Shown: positions 1 to 5,257 of the stretch, piece after piece
How the letters are laid out: each line of letters starts with the position of its first letter
Position numbering within the stretch: the stretch's first letter is position 1
The notes under the pieces: generated by a model
Databases searched by the model: none
Told to the model about the DNA's origin: nothing
Seen by the model: only the letters and a program-made list of their open reading frames with translations
Program-made: the position numbers and the translations under genes
Origin: Ignavibacteriota bacterium
Lineage (GTDB): Bacteria > Bacteroidota > Ignavibacteria > Tepidaquicellales > Tepidaquicellaceae
Assembly: GCA_003135995.1 (NCBI GenBank)
Contig: PNBM01000110.1
Span: 213-8,044, forward strand
Direction of reading: 5' to 3'
DNA length: 7,832 nt

Positions 1-441
1 TTCAGATTTTTTCATAAATTCGAAAAAGGTTCAAATTGCAAAGCCTGGTTATTCAGAATTATGAAGAACTGCTTTATTAACAAATACAGGAAAGATAAAA
101 AGAAATTGGGTACGGTTGATATTGATGATATTCAGAATTTTTATGATTCCATCAGGCGGGATGTGGTCGCACCTCACGATCTTGAATTTGAAATTTATTC
201 AAAACTGTTCGATGATGAAATGACTGTAGCACTTGAATCTTTAAAAGATGATTACAAGACAGTTTTAATCTTATGTGATATTGAAGGATTGAGCTATGAA
301 GAAATTGCTGAATTTATCGATTGTCCCGTTGGAACGGTGAGAAGTAGGCTTTTCAGGGGCAGGAAACTTCTCCAGGAAAAGTTATATCATTATGCTTTAT
401 CGCGTGGGTATACAACCGATAATTCTTTCAGCAGTAATTAA
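1..441 (+). CDS. ECF-type RNA polymerase sigma factor, 5' end cut off by the window
   Basis: The reading frame is open from base 1 and continues through the first internal ATG at 61, so that ATG is not the true start. 146 residues are visible; ECF sigma factors are usually about 170-200, so part of region 2 lies outside. Visible residues 1-30 carry late region 2 signatures (an NCKAWLF block near 12-18, then FINKYRK), which bind core polymerase and the -10 element. A linker follows, then region 4 from about residue 75 with the LSYEEIAEFIDCPVGTVRSR helix-turn-helix starting near 97, which contacts the -35 element. The resemblance is to RpoE-like sigma factors, which redirect transcription, often to envelope or stress genes. 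No anti-sigma gene follows: the next gene, 340 bases on, encodes an envelope protein. Family call is firm; the regulon is unknown. Confidence 0.93.
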   Translation, partial: FRFFHKFEKGSNCKAWLFRIMKNCFINKYRKDKKKLGTVDIDDIQNFYDSIRRDVVAPHDLEFEIYSKLFDDEMTVALESLKDDYKTVLILCDIEGLSYEEIAEFIDCPVGTVRSRLFRGRKLLQEKLYHYALSRGYTTDNSFSSN

Positions 442-492
442 TAAATATTTATTTTAAATAATTTTTTTGTTCTCTGTTATATATACTCATTC

Positions 493-508
493 ACAATCTC
501 CGGATTGT
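493..508 (+). other. Small hairpin with a UNCG-type tetraloop
   Basis: ACAATC (493-498) is the exact reverse complement of GATTGT (503-508), leaving the loop TCCG closed by a C-G pair. In RNA this is C(UCCG)G, a member of the unusually stable UNCG tetraloop class. It lies about 50 bases after the sigma factor stop, so it could stabilise the 3' end of that mRNA. No T-run follows, so it is not a standard intrinsic terminator. The 6-bp stem is short enough to arise by chance in AT-rich DNA. Confidence 0.35.
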
Positions 509-638
509 TAATGTTTATAGATTTTCTTAAATGTGCTAACTTCTTTATCTTCTCATTAAAAAAATTTTAAACCAGAATTAAAACTATTCTTCTCTTTGTT
601 GCAACTGTAAAATCTCTGATTTTTTATATTTTTGAAAT

Positions 639-670
639 CTAATCCATTCGGATTAGTTCCTTTTTCATCC
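639..670 (+). terminator. Possible weak intrinsic terminator hairpin
   Basis: CTAATCC (639-645) pairs perfectly with GGATTAG (650-656) around the 4-base loop ATTC, and an interrupted T-rich stretch follows (657-665, broken by CC). The shape is that of a weak intrinsic terminator. It lies about 200 bases after the sigma factor stop and about 125 bases before the next gene, so it could end read-through from the sigma gene or act in the leader of the next transcript. Only three G-C pairs support the stem, so the terminator call is tentative. Confidence 0.35.
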
Positions 671-713
671 CTGTGTACTATTACATAATTAACTGCATTT
701 CTTTATTTTAAGC

Positions 714-756
714 AAGATGTTTTATAAAAATTAACAATATTATAAGATGTATAAAA
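714..756 (+). repeat. Imperfect direct repeat upstream of the outer-membrane protein gene
   Basis: AAGATGT occurs at 714-720 and again at 744-750, and each copy is followed by ATAAAA (directly in the second, after three extra T in the first). The copies are exactly 30 bases apart, about three helical turns, and end about 25 bases before the start codon at 782. Such an arrangement could be a pair of regulator sites on one face of the helix. In DNA this AT-rich a 7-base match can also be chance. Confidence 0.25.
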
Positions 757-768
757 CAGAACGATACT

Positions 769-776
769 AAGGGGAA
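769..776 (+). promoter_or_regulatory. Shine-Dalgarno-like ribosome binding site for the gene at 782
   Basis: The purine stretch AAGGGGAA just upstream of the ATG at 782 shares AAGG with the anti-SD complement and sits at a workable distance. It supports that start codon. It is notable because the genes at 1305, 2452, 3997, 5322 and 5874 have only A/T-rich leaders with no SD-like purine block. Confidence 0.5.
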
Positions 777-781
777 GCATT

Positions 782-1243
782 ATGAAAAAGTTGATAATGA
801 TAGTAGTATTAATTGTTTGTTTTACGGGATTAGCAAAATCTCAAAAATCGGGTTTCGGTTTGGGTATAATGTTCGGAGAACCGACAGGAATTTCATTCAA
901 GGGCTGGTTATCAGAACGCTCCGCAATTGACGGTGGTTTAGGCTGGTCATATGCTAACGAAGGTTCTGTTCAAATTCACGCGGATTACCTATATCACTTT
1001 TACAACGTTTTTGAGACGCCTAATATCCCTTTATATCTCGGAGTCGGCGGCAGAATTAAATTAAAGAATAACGAACATAATTCCGATATGAGACTCGGAG
1101 TCAGGATTCCTTTTGGAATAGCTTATCAGTTCTCTGAGGTACCGGTCGACGTATTTTTAGAAATTGTACCTGTTCTCGATTTGAATCCATCGACGAGCGG
1201 TTCGATTAATGCGGCATTAGGAGTAAGATATTATTTTAAATAA
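782..1243 (+). CDS. Small secreted protein, probable outer-membrane beta-barrel
   Basis: 153 residues. Residues 1-20 form a typical signal peptide: MKK, a hydrophobic core (LIMIVVLIVCFTGLA), then a probable cleavage near AKS-Q. The mature part of about 133 residues is rich in glycine and aromatics and alternates polar and hydrophobic residues (GFGLGIMFGEPTGISFKGWL, then ADYLYHFYNVF, then PLYLGVGGRI). It ends in GVRYYFK, close to the aromatic C-terminal strand recognised by the BAM insertion machinery. This suggests a small barrel of perhaps eight strands without a periplasmic domain. No enzymatic motif is visible. The GEPTG...W pattern recalls small uncharacterised barrel-like envelope proteins of several phyla; I cannot name the family with certainty. 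An SD-like purine block and the signal peptide support the start at 782. A hairpin lies just downstream. Function unknown. Confidence 0.85.
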   Translation: MKKLIMIVVLIVCFTGLAKSQKSGFGLGIMFGEPTGISFKGWLSERSAIDGGLGWSYANEGSVQIHADYLYHFYNVFETPNIPLYLGVGGRIKLKNNEHNSDMRLGVRIPFGIAYQFSEVPVDVFLEIVPVLDLNPSTSGSINAALGVRYYFK

Positions 1244-1262
1244 TTTTTACAAATACATACTT

Positions 1263-1300
1263 ATATACAGGGCATATAATACATGACCCGTATATTTTTT
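1263..1300 (+). terminator. Hairpin plus T-tract: probable terminator or leader structure
   Basis: ATATAC (1263-1268) pairs with GTATAT (1290-1295), GGG (1270-1272) with CCC (1287-1289), and CAT (1273-1275) with ATG (1283-1285). This gives a 12-bp stem with two single-A bulges (1269 and 1286), a 7-base loop, and an uninterrupted T-run at 1295-1300. The structure begins 20 bases after the stop of the outer-membrane protein gene, where an intrinsic terminator is expected. It also ends only four bases before the response-regulator start at 1305, so it may limit read-through into, or translation of, that gene. Confidence 0.5.
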
Positions 1301-1304
1301 AAAA

Positions 1305-2006
1305 ATGAAAAGTAAAATAAACAAAATCAGATTGTTGGTGATTGAAGATAACAGGATACTTCGTGACGGAATAATATCCATATTAAAAATGAATCGGGAT
1401 ATCAAAATAATTGCCGGTTCAGGAAAAAATGCCGATACTATTCTTAAAATTCACAAACTGAAACCAAACATTATTCTCCTTGATCTCGGACTGCGCAGCC
1501 GGAATAGCCTTACGCTGGTCGAAAAAGTAAAGAAAGAATTTCCCGATTCAAAAGTTATTGTAATGGACCTCGTTCCTGTTCAGGCTGATATCATTCAGTT
1601 TGTAAAAGCCGGCGCATCGGGGTTTATTTTAAAAAATGCGACACTCGATGAATTCATTACGACTATCAGAGCAGTTGCTGAGGGAGTAAAAGTCCTTCCT
1701 CCTCAGCAAAATGATTCCTTGTTTATGCATATCATTGAACATGCAATAAAATCCGGGAACACAAAATTAATAGATGCGGTAAAAATGACAAAACAGGAAA
1801 AAGAAATACTTGTACTTATAAGTGATGGGAATACAAACAAAATAATTTCTAAGAAAATTAATATTACAGAATACAGTGTGAAAAGTAATGTACACAATAT
1901 ACTTGAGAAACTTGCACTTCGCACACGAATGGAACAATCAAACTATATTCCGGTTAATGGTGCAGCTAAAACATTTTCAGAAAGTATATCGATAATTAAT
2001 AAATAA
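1305..2006 (+). CDS. NarL/FixJ-family response regulator (receiver plus LuxR-type HTH)
   Basis: 233 residues. The N-terminal receiver (about 9-125) has the acidic pair E14-D15, the phosphoacceptor D60 in NIILLDLGL, and the conserved K110 in AGASGFILKNA. The position that is usually Thr/Ser after the fourth strand (VIVMD) is D88, a variant I recall from a widespread NarL-like subgroup with the same MDLVPVQAD stretch. A linker leads to a LuxR-type helix-turn-helix (about 161-215), with MTKQEKEIL as first helix and the recognition region around TEYSVKSNVHNILEKL. It is expected to bind DNA as a dimer after phosphorylation by a histidine kinase. No kinase gene is adjacent, so it is an orphan within this window. 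The start is the only sensible ATG before the receiver; there is no SD, and a hairpin ends four bases upstream. Target genes are unknown. Confidence 0.93.
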   Translation: MKSKINKIRLLVIEDNRILRDGIISILKMNRDIKIIAGSGKNADTILKIHKLKPNIILLDLGLRSRNSLTLVEKVKKEFPDSKVIVMDLVPVQADIIQFVKAGASGFILKNATLDEFITTIRAVAEGVKVLPPQQNDSLFMHIIEHAIKSGNTKLIDAVKMTKQEKEILVLISDGNTNKIISKKINITEYSVKSNVHNILEKLALRTRMEQSNYIPVNGAAKTFSESISIINK

Positions 2007-2233
2007 GATTCATAGTAGTTAGTATCACGTGTTTGAAAAATAGATATACAATTGTTCTTTCTCAATAGACCGACTATTAAGTGTTGTGTTATAATATAAT
2101 AGCTCCTCCTGATTTTTAATCCCCTGATTGAAATTGGGTTCTATTTATTAAGATAATCAATTTTTATGATTAACAACATTTTAATATTATGATACAACCT
2201 TAATAGTTTTTATGATAGTAATATCCCTTATTT

Positions 2234-2275
2234 GGGCTTTAGCCATCAAAGAAATATCAAAAAGGACTAAAGCCC
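2234..2275. repeat. Inverted repeat GGGCTTTAG...CTAAAGCCC
   Basis: GGGCTTTAG (2234-2242) is the exact reverse complement of CTAAAGCCC (2267-2275). CC (2243-2244) can also pair with GG (2264-2265) past a bulged A, leaving a loop of about 19 bases. No T-run follows, so it is not an intrinsic terminator. The arms are GC-richer than their surroundings. From memory, CTAAAGCCC/GGGCTTTAG palindromes occur as dispersed intergenic elements in Bacteroidota-like genomes; this window holds only one copy, so dispersal cannot be shown here. Confidence 0.5.
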
Positions 2276-2334
2276 GGATTTGGGTTAATGAAAATAACAA
2301 TTGATTGAAAATGTTCTTTATTATTTTAAGAGTT

Positions 2335-2370
2335 CTTTGCGCTTATCCTTCGCTGTTATGGCTCTTCGCC
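2335..2370. repeat. Cluster of three related CTTTGCG-like words
   Basis: CTTTGCGC (2335-2342), CCTTCGCT (2347-2354) and TCTTCGCC (2363-2370) are variants of one octamer, spaced 12 and 16 bases apart, in an otherwise AT-dominated gap. They adjoin the 9-base periodic tract that follows. The spacing is irregular and the match partial, so this may be a decayed tandem repeat. No function can be assigned. Confidence 0.35.
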
Positions 2371-2378
2371 TTTACTTT

Positions 2379-2432
2379 ATAAACTTGATGAACTTTATGA
2401 ACCTGGCAAAATTTATAAACTTTAATAACTAC
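2379..2432. repeat. Degenerate 9-base periodic tract, consensus ATRAACTTT
   Basis: Six consecutive 9-base units fit one register: ATAAACTTG at 2379, ATGAACTTT at 2388, ATGAACCTG at 2397, GCAAAATTT at 2406, ATAAACTTT at 2415 and a decayed AATAACTAC at 2424. Four units differ from the consensus by at most two bases. The tract ends 19 bases before the radical SAM start codon, so it probably includes promoter or leader DNA. It is not coding in any frame that I would trust. Confidence 0.55.
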
Positions 2433-2451
2433 TATTCTATATAAAATATAA

Positions 2452-3939
2452 ATGAAAGTACTTTTAATATATCCTGAATATCCGGCAACATTCTGGAGCT
2501 TTAAACATGCTCTGCCATTCATTAATAAAAAAGTATCCCTGCCCCCGCTTGGTTTATTAACAGTATCTTCATTGCTTCCCGCTGAATGGGAAAAAAAACT
2601 AATAGATTTGAATGCTTCTGAATTGAGTGATACTGATATTTTATGGGCGGATTATGTATTCATTAGCGGCATGGTTGTTCAAAGAAAATCCGCAAAGGAA
2701 GTCATCAAAAGAGCTAAATCATTCGGAAAGTTTGTAGTAGCCGGAGGTCCCTTATTTACAAATGAATATTTAGAATTTGAAAATGTTGACTGCTTTATCC
2801 TGAATGAAGGAGAAGTTACAATTCCATTGTTCCTCAATGACCTCGAAAATAATATCCTGAAGCATGTTTACGCGTCAGATGAAAAACCTGCATTGATAAA
2901 TACACCCGTGCCCGACTGGTCATTAATTAATTTGAAAGATTATGCATCATTATCTATTCAGATTTCCCGCGGCTGTCCCTTCAGTTGTGATTTTTGCGAT
3001 ATAATAATAATGAACGGAAAAGTTCCGAGACTAAAATCACCCGAACAGGTTATAAATGAAATGGAAGCATTATTTAATATCGGATGGCGCGGTGGTGTTT
3101 TTATAGTGGATGATAATTTTATCGGAAATAAAATTGAAGCCGGACATATTCTTGAAAAAATAGTTGAGTGGATGGAAGAAAAAAATAAACCGTTCACTTT
3201 ATTTACTGAAGCCTCGATAAACCTTGCGGATGATAAAAAGCTGATGAAACTTATGCAGAGAGCGAATTTTGATTCCGTATTTATCGGCATTGAAACTCCC
3301 GAAGAAGCCGGACTCCTGTCCTGCGGTAAATTACACAACACGAAAAAAGACCTTGTTGAAAAAGTAAAGATAATACAACAGCATGGTCTTGAAGTTCAGG
3401 GTTGCTTTATACTCGGATTCGATACCGACACGCAATATACTTTCGACAATATGATAAAATTTATTCAGAAAAGCGGAATCGTAACGGCTATGGTCGGTCT
3501 GCTTCACGCAATTCCTGAAACCAAATTATACAAGAGACTGCACGAAGGAAAAAGAATTTTATCGATACCGACAGGTGATAACACTGACTTCACATTAAAT
3601 TTTATCCCCGTTATGAATATAGATTCATTGATGCTGGGATACAAAAAAGTTCTCGATACAATTTTTGCTCCGAAATATTATAACAAAAGAATTATAACAT
3701 ATCTTAAAGAATATAAAAAAATTGCTGTCAATAAGAAATTATCATTGCGCATGCAGCTTAAAGCATTTTCGAAGACAATCTGGAAACTTGGTATTACACG
3801 CAGAGGACAAATTCATTTCTGGAAATTAATGTTCTGGACAATTTTTATAAAACCCTCTTTATTATCAGAAGCCGTTACACATTCAATTTATGGATATCAT
3901 TACCGGACGGTGTTATTTAAAAATAAAGAGCAACAATAA
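2452..3939 (+). CDS. B12-binding-type radical SAM protein with a DUF4070-like C-terminal part
   Basis: 495 residues. The N-terminal part (about 1-140) is a Rossmann-like cobalamin-binding-type domain: MKVLLIYPEYP at the start, SLPPLGLLTVSSLLP, and AGGP at 97-100. I see no DxHxxG motif, which fits the base-off cobalamin radical SAM class. The radical SAM core (about 165-360) has the cluster motif C175-X3-C179-X2-C182 in SRGCPFSCDFCD, which binds the 4Fe-4S that cleaves S-adenosylmethionine. Further core features are FIVDDNFIGN, FTEASINLADD, GIETPEE and CFILGFDTDT. The C-terminal part (about 365-480) resembles the DUF4070 extension of this group. Relatives include methylases and enzymes of unknown substrate; I cannot name this one's reaction. 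The start fits the family N-terminus; there is no SD. The FMN oxidoreductase gene follows after 57 bases and may be co-transcribed. Confidence 0.92.
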   Translation: MKVLLIYPEYPATFWSFKHALPFINKKVSLPPLGLLTVSSLLPAEWEKKLIDLNASELSDTDILWADYVFISGMVVQRKSAKEVIKRAKSFGKFVVAGGPLFTNEYLEFENVDCFILNEGEVTIPLFLNDLENNILKHVYASDEKPALINTPVPDWSLINLKDYASLSIQISRGCPFSCDFCDIIIMNGKVPRLKSPEQVINEMEALFNIGWRGGVFIVDDNFIGNKIEAGHILEKIVEWMEEKNKPFTLFTEASINLADDKKLMKLMQRANFDSVFIGIETPEEAGLLSCGKLHNTKKDLVEKVKIIQQHGLEVQGCFILGFDTDTQYTFDNMIKFIQKSGIVTAMVGLLHAIPETKLYKRLHEGKRILSIPTGDNTDFTLNFIPVMNIDSLMLGYKKVLDTIFAPKYYNKRIITYLKEYKKIAVNKKLSLRMQLKAFSKTIWKLGITRRGQIHFWKLMFWTIFIKPSLLSEAVTHSIYGYHYRTVLFKNKEQQ

Positions 3940-3996
3940 ATTTTTTTCAAATTCAAAATATTATGAAAAATATTTTGGAAAAACAATAAAATTCAC

Positions 3997-5133
3997 ATGA
4001 ATATAAAAAAATTAAAAATCGGCGACCTGACTGCTAAAATTCCTATAATACAGGGTGGAATGGGAGTAAGAATTTCTCTCGCAAATCTTGCTGCAGCAGT
4101 CGCAAATGAAGGCGGAATAGGCGTTATAGCTACCGCAGGCATCGGCTTTGAAGAGCCCGATAAAGACACTAATTTCCTTGGCGCGAATATCAGGGCCCTG
4201 AAAAGGGAAATTTTAAAAACGAGAAAACTGACAAAAGGAATAATAGGCGTCAATATAATGTGCGCTTTGACAAATTATGGTGATATGGTTAACACCTGTA
4301 TCGACCATAAAGTCGATATAATATTTTCAGGCGCCGGACTTCCGCTTCACCTTCCCGAGTATTTAAAAAAAGATTCTGTTACAAAATTAGTCCCGATTGT
4401 TTCATCGGCAAGAGCCGCAGGTATTATAGCAAGAGCATGGACTGATAAATATAATTATCCGCCCGATGCCGTAGTTGTTGAAGGTCCGATGGCAGGCGGA
4501 CATCTTGGATTTAAAGTAGAACAAATTAATAATTCGGATTTTATTTTAGAAAAACTAATTCCTGAAGTTGTTGAAACAATAAAACCTTTCGAGAAAAAAT
4601 ATAATAAACCAATACCCGTTATTGCAGGAGGTGGTATTTATACAGGCGAGGATATTTATAAATTTTTTCAGCTCGGAGCATCCGGTGTACAAATGGGCAC
4701 AAGGTTTGTAGCAACATTTGAATGCGATGCCTCTATGGAGTTCAAGCATAATTATATAGAATCAGTCGAAGAAGATATCGTGATTATAAAAAGTCCCGTC
4801 GGTATGCCGGGAAGAGCTATAAAAAATGAATTTATCAAATCGGTCGAAGAGGGAAAAAAACATCCTTTCAAATGCCCTTATCACTGTATAAAAACCTGTG
4901 ACTTTTCAACCACGCCTTATTGTATAGCACTTGCGTTAATGAACGCTTACAAAGGAAATCTGGAATTCGGATTTGCATTTGCAGGTGCAAACGCATACAG
5001 GGTAAAAGATATTATTTCCGTAAAGCAATTGATGAAATCTCTCGTACAAGAATACATCGCAGCAGAAATGATTCTGGACAGAAATGGAAATGAATTAAAT
5101 GAATATAAATTTAACGGAACAAATGGAAACTAA
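3997..5133 (+). CDS. FMN-dependent nitronate monooxygenase / 2-nitropropane dioxygenase-like protein with a C-terminal Cys cluster
   Basis: 378 residues forming a TIM-barrel flavoprotein. Family signatures in order: PIIQGGMGVRIS (16-27), which opens the barrel and holds the flavin; GVNIM (84-88); GAGLP (112-116); AGGHLGF (166-172) with H169 at the usual active-site histidine; AGGGIYTG (210-217) and QMGTRF (232-237), which bind the FMN phosphate. Relatives oxidise nitronates or, like FabK, reduce enoyl-ACP with NAD(P)H; the sequence alone does not separate these roles. Residues 293-309 add C293-X3-C297-X3-C301-X7-C309, a cysteine set absent from classical nitronate monooxygenases that I recall in one anaerobe-rich subgroup; it could bind metal or an Fe-S cluster. 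The start matches the family N-terminus and has an A-rich leader without SD. It sits 57 bases after the radical SAM gene with no obvious terminator between. Confidence 0.9.
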   Translation: MNIKKLKIGDLTAKIPIIQGGMGVRISLANLAAAVANEGGIGVIATAGIGFEEPDKDTNFLGANIRALKREILKTRKLTKGIIGVNIMCALTNYGDMVNTCIDHKVDIIFSGAGLPLHLPEYLKKDSVTKLVPIVSSARAAGIIARAWTDKYNYPPDAVVVEGPMAGGHLGFKVEQINNSDFILEKLIPEVVETIKPFEKKYNKPIPVIAGGGIYTGEDIYKFFQLGASGVQMGTRFVATFECDASMEFKHNYIESVEEDIVIIKSPVGMPGRAIKNEFIKSVEEGKKHPFKCPYHCIKTCDFSTTPYCIALALMNAYKGNLEFGFAFAGANAYRVKDIISVKQLMKSLVQEYIAAEMILDRNGNELNEYKFNGTNGN

Positions 5134-5135
5134 AT

Positions 5136-5212
5136 AAATTATAAATTATGAATGTTGAATTCTGAATAAAGGAATAAGAAATTGGTATTACGAACTAAGA
5201 ATAAAAATTAAA
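5136..5212. repeat. Degenerate 7-base periodic array, 11 units
   Basis: Starting two bases after the stop of the FMN protein gene, the sequence reads as eleven uninterrupted heptamers in one register: AAATTAT at 5136 and 5143, GAATGTT at 5150, GAATTCT at 5157, GAATAAA at 5164, then GGAATAA, GAAATTG, GTATTAC, GAACTAA, GAATAAA and AATTAAA at 5206. Eight of the eleven begin with G, and the consensus is close to GAATTAA. Exact spacing over 77 bases argues for a decayed tandem repeat rather than plain AT-richness. Its position could place it in the 3' untranslated region of the FMN protein mRNA. Confidence 0.55.
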
Positions 5213-5257
5213 CCTGCTCTTCTCTAAAACCCGGTGAATTTCTACGTGTCTCCGTAA

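Larger units (their letters stand above)
442..781. other. Non-coding gap between sigma factor and outer-membrane protein genes
   Basis: These 340 bases are very AT-rich and hold no convincing reading frame. They begin with a T-run at 462-468 about 20 bases after the sigma factor stop, which could help end transcription although no good GC stem precedes it. They then contain two small perfect hairpins (493-508 and 639-656) and, close to the next gene, an imperfect direct repeat (714-729 and 744-756). The next gene's promoter must lie here unless it is read from the sigma factor operon, but I could not find a convincing -35/-10 or Bacteroidota -33/-7 pair with correct spacing. Confidence 0.6.
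2007..2451. other. Non-coding gap rich in short repeats before the radical SAM gene
   Basis: These 445 bases hold no convincing gene on either strand. The left part (2007-2230) is plain AT-rich DNA. A 9-bp inverted repeat lies at 2234-2275. Three related GC-containing words (CTTTGCGC, CCTTCGCT, TCTTCGCC) lie at 2335-2370, and a degenerate 9-base periodic tract at 2379-2432 ends 19 bases before the next start codon. TATAAT strings at 2090-2100 have no matching -35 element. I could not place a promoter for the gene at 2452 with confidence. Confidence 0.6.

Noticed and set aside
61..441. ATG at 61 as the true start of the sigma factor
   Set aside because: The frame is open upstream to base 1 and encodes conserved region 2 residues (NCKAWLF), so the gene begins outside the window.
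627..634. TATTTTTG as a Bacteroidota -7 promoter element (TAnnTTTG)
   Set aside because: The nearest TTTG upstream (595-598) is 28 bases away, longer than the usual spacing, and such strings are frequent in this T-rich gap.
1703..1924. Minus-strand open frame of 73 codons inside the response regulator
   Set aside because: It lies wholly within a well-supported gene and its Ile/Ser/Phe-rich product is what an antisense shadow of Lys/Asn-rich coding gives.
2090..2100. Overlapping TATAAT strings as a promoter -10
   Set aside because: No plausible -35 lies 16-18 bases upstream, the next gene is over 350 bases away, and such strings are common in AT-rich DNA.
2311..2382. A 23-codon hydrophobic open frame starting MFFIILRVLC on the + strand
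   Set aside because: It runs through the repeated CTTTGCG-type words and into the 9-base repeat, has no ribosome binding site, and its hydrophobicity follows from T-rich codons.
2379..2432. The 9-base tract as a CRISPR array
   Set aside because: Units are contiguous with no spacers and far too short for CRISPR repeats.
2958..3341. Minus-strand open frame of 127 codons inside the radical SAM gene
   Set aside because: The + strand frame carries the CxxxCxxC motif and family signatures; the antisense product has no recognisable feature.
3955..3976. AAAATATT...AATATTTT hairpin between the radical SAM and FMN protein genes as a terminator
   Set aside because: The stem is entirely A-T and is followed by GGAAAAAC rather than a T-run.
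3993..4253. Minus-strand open frame of 86 codons over the start of the FMN protein gene
   Set aside because: It is antisense to the conserved flavin-binding N-terminus and its product is a low-complexity hydrophobic shadow.
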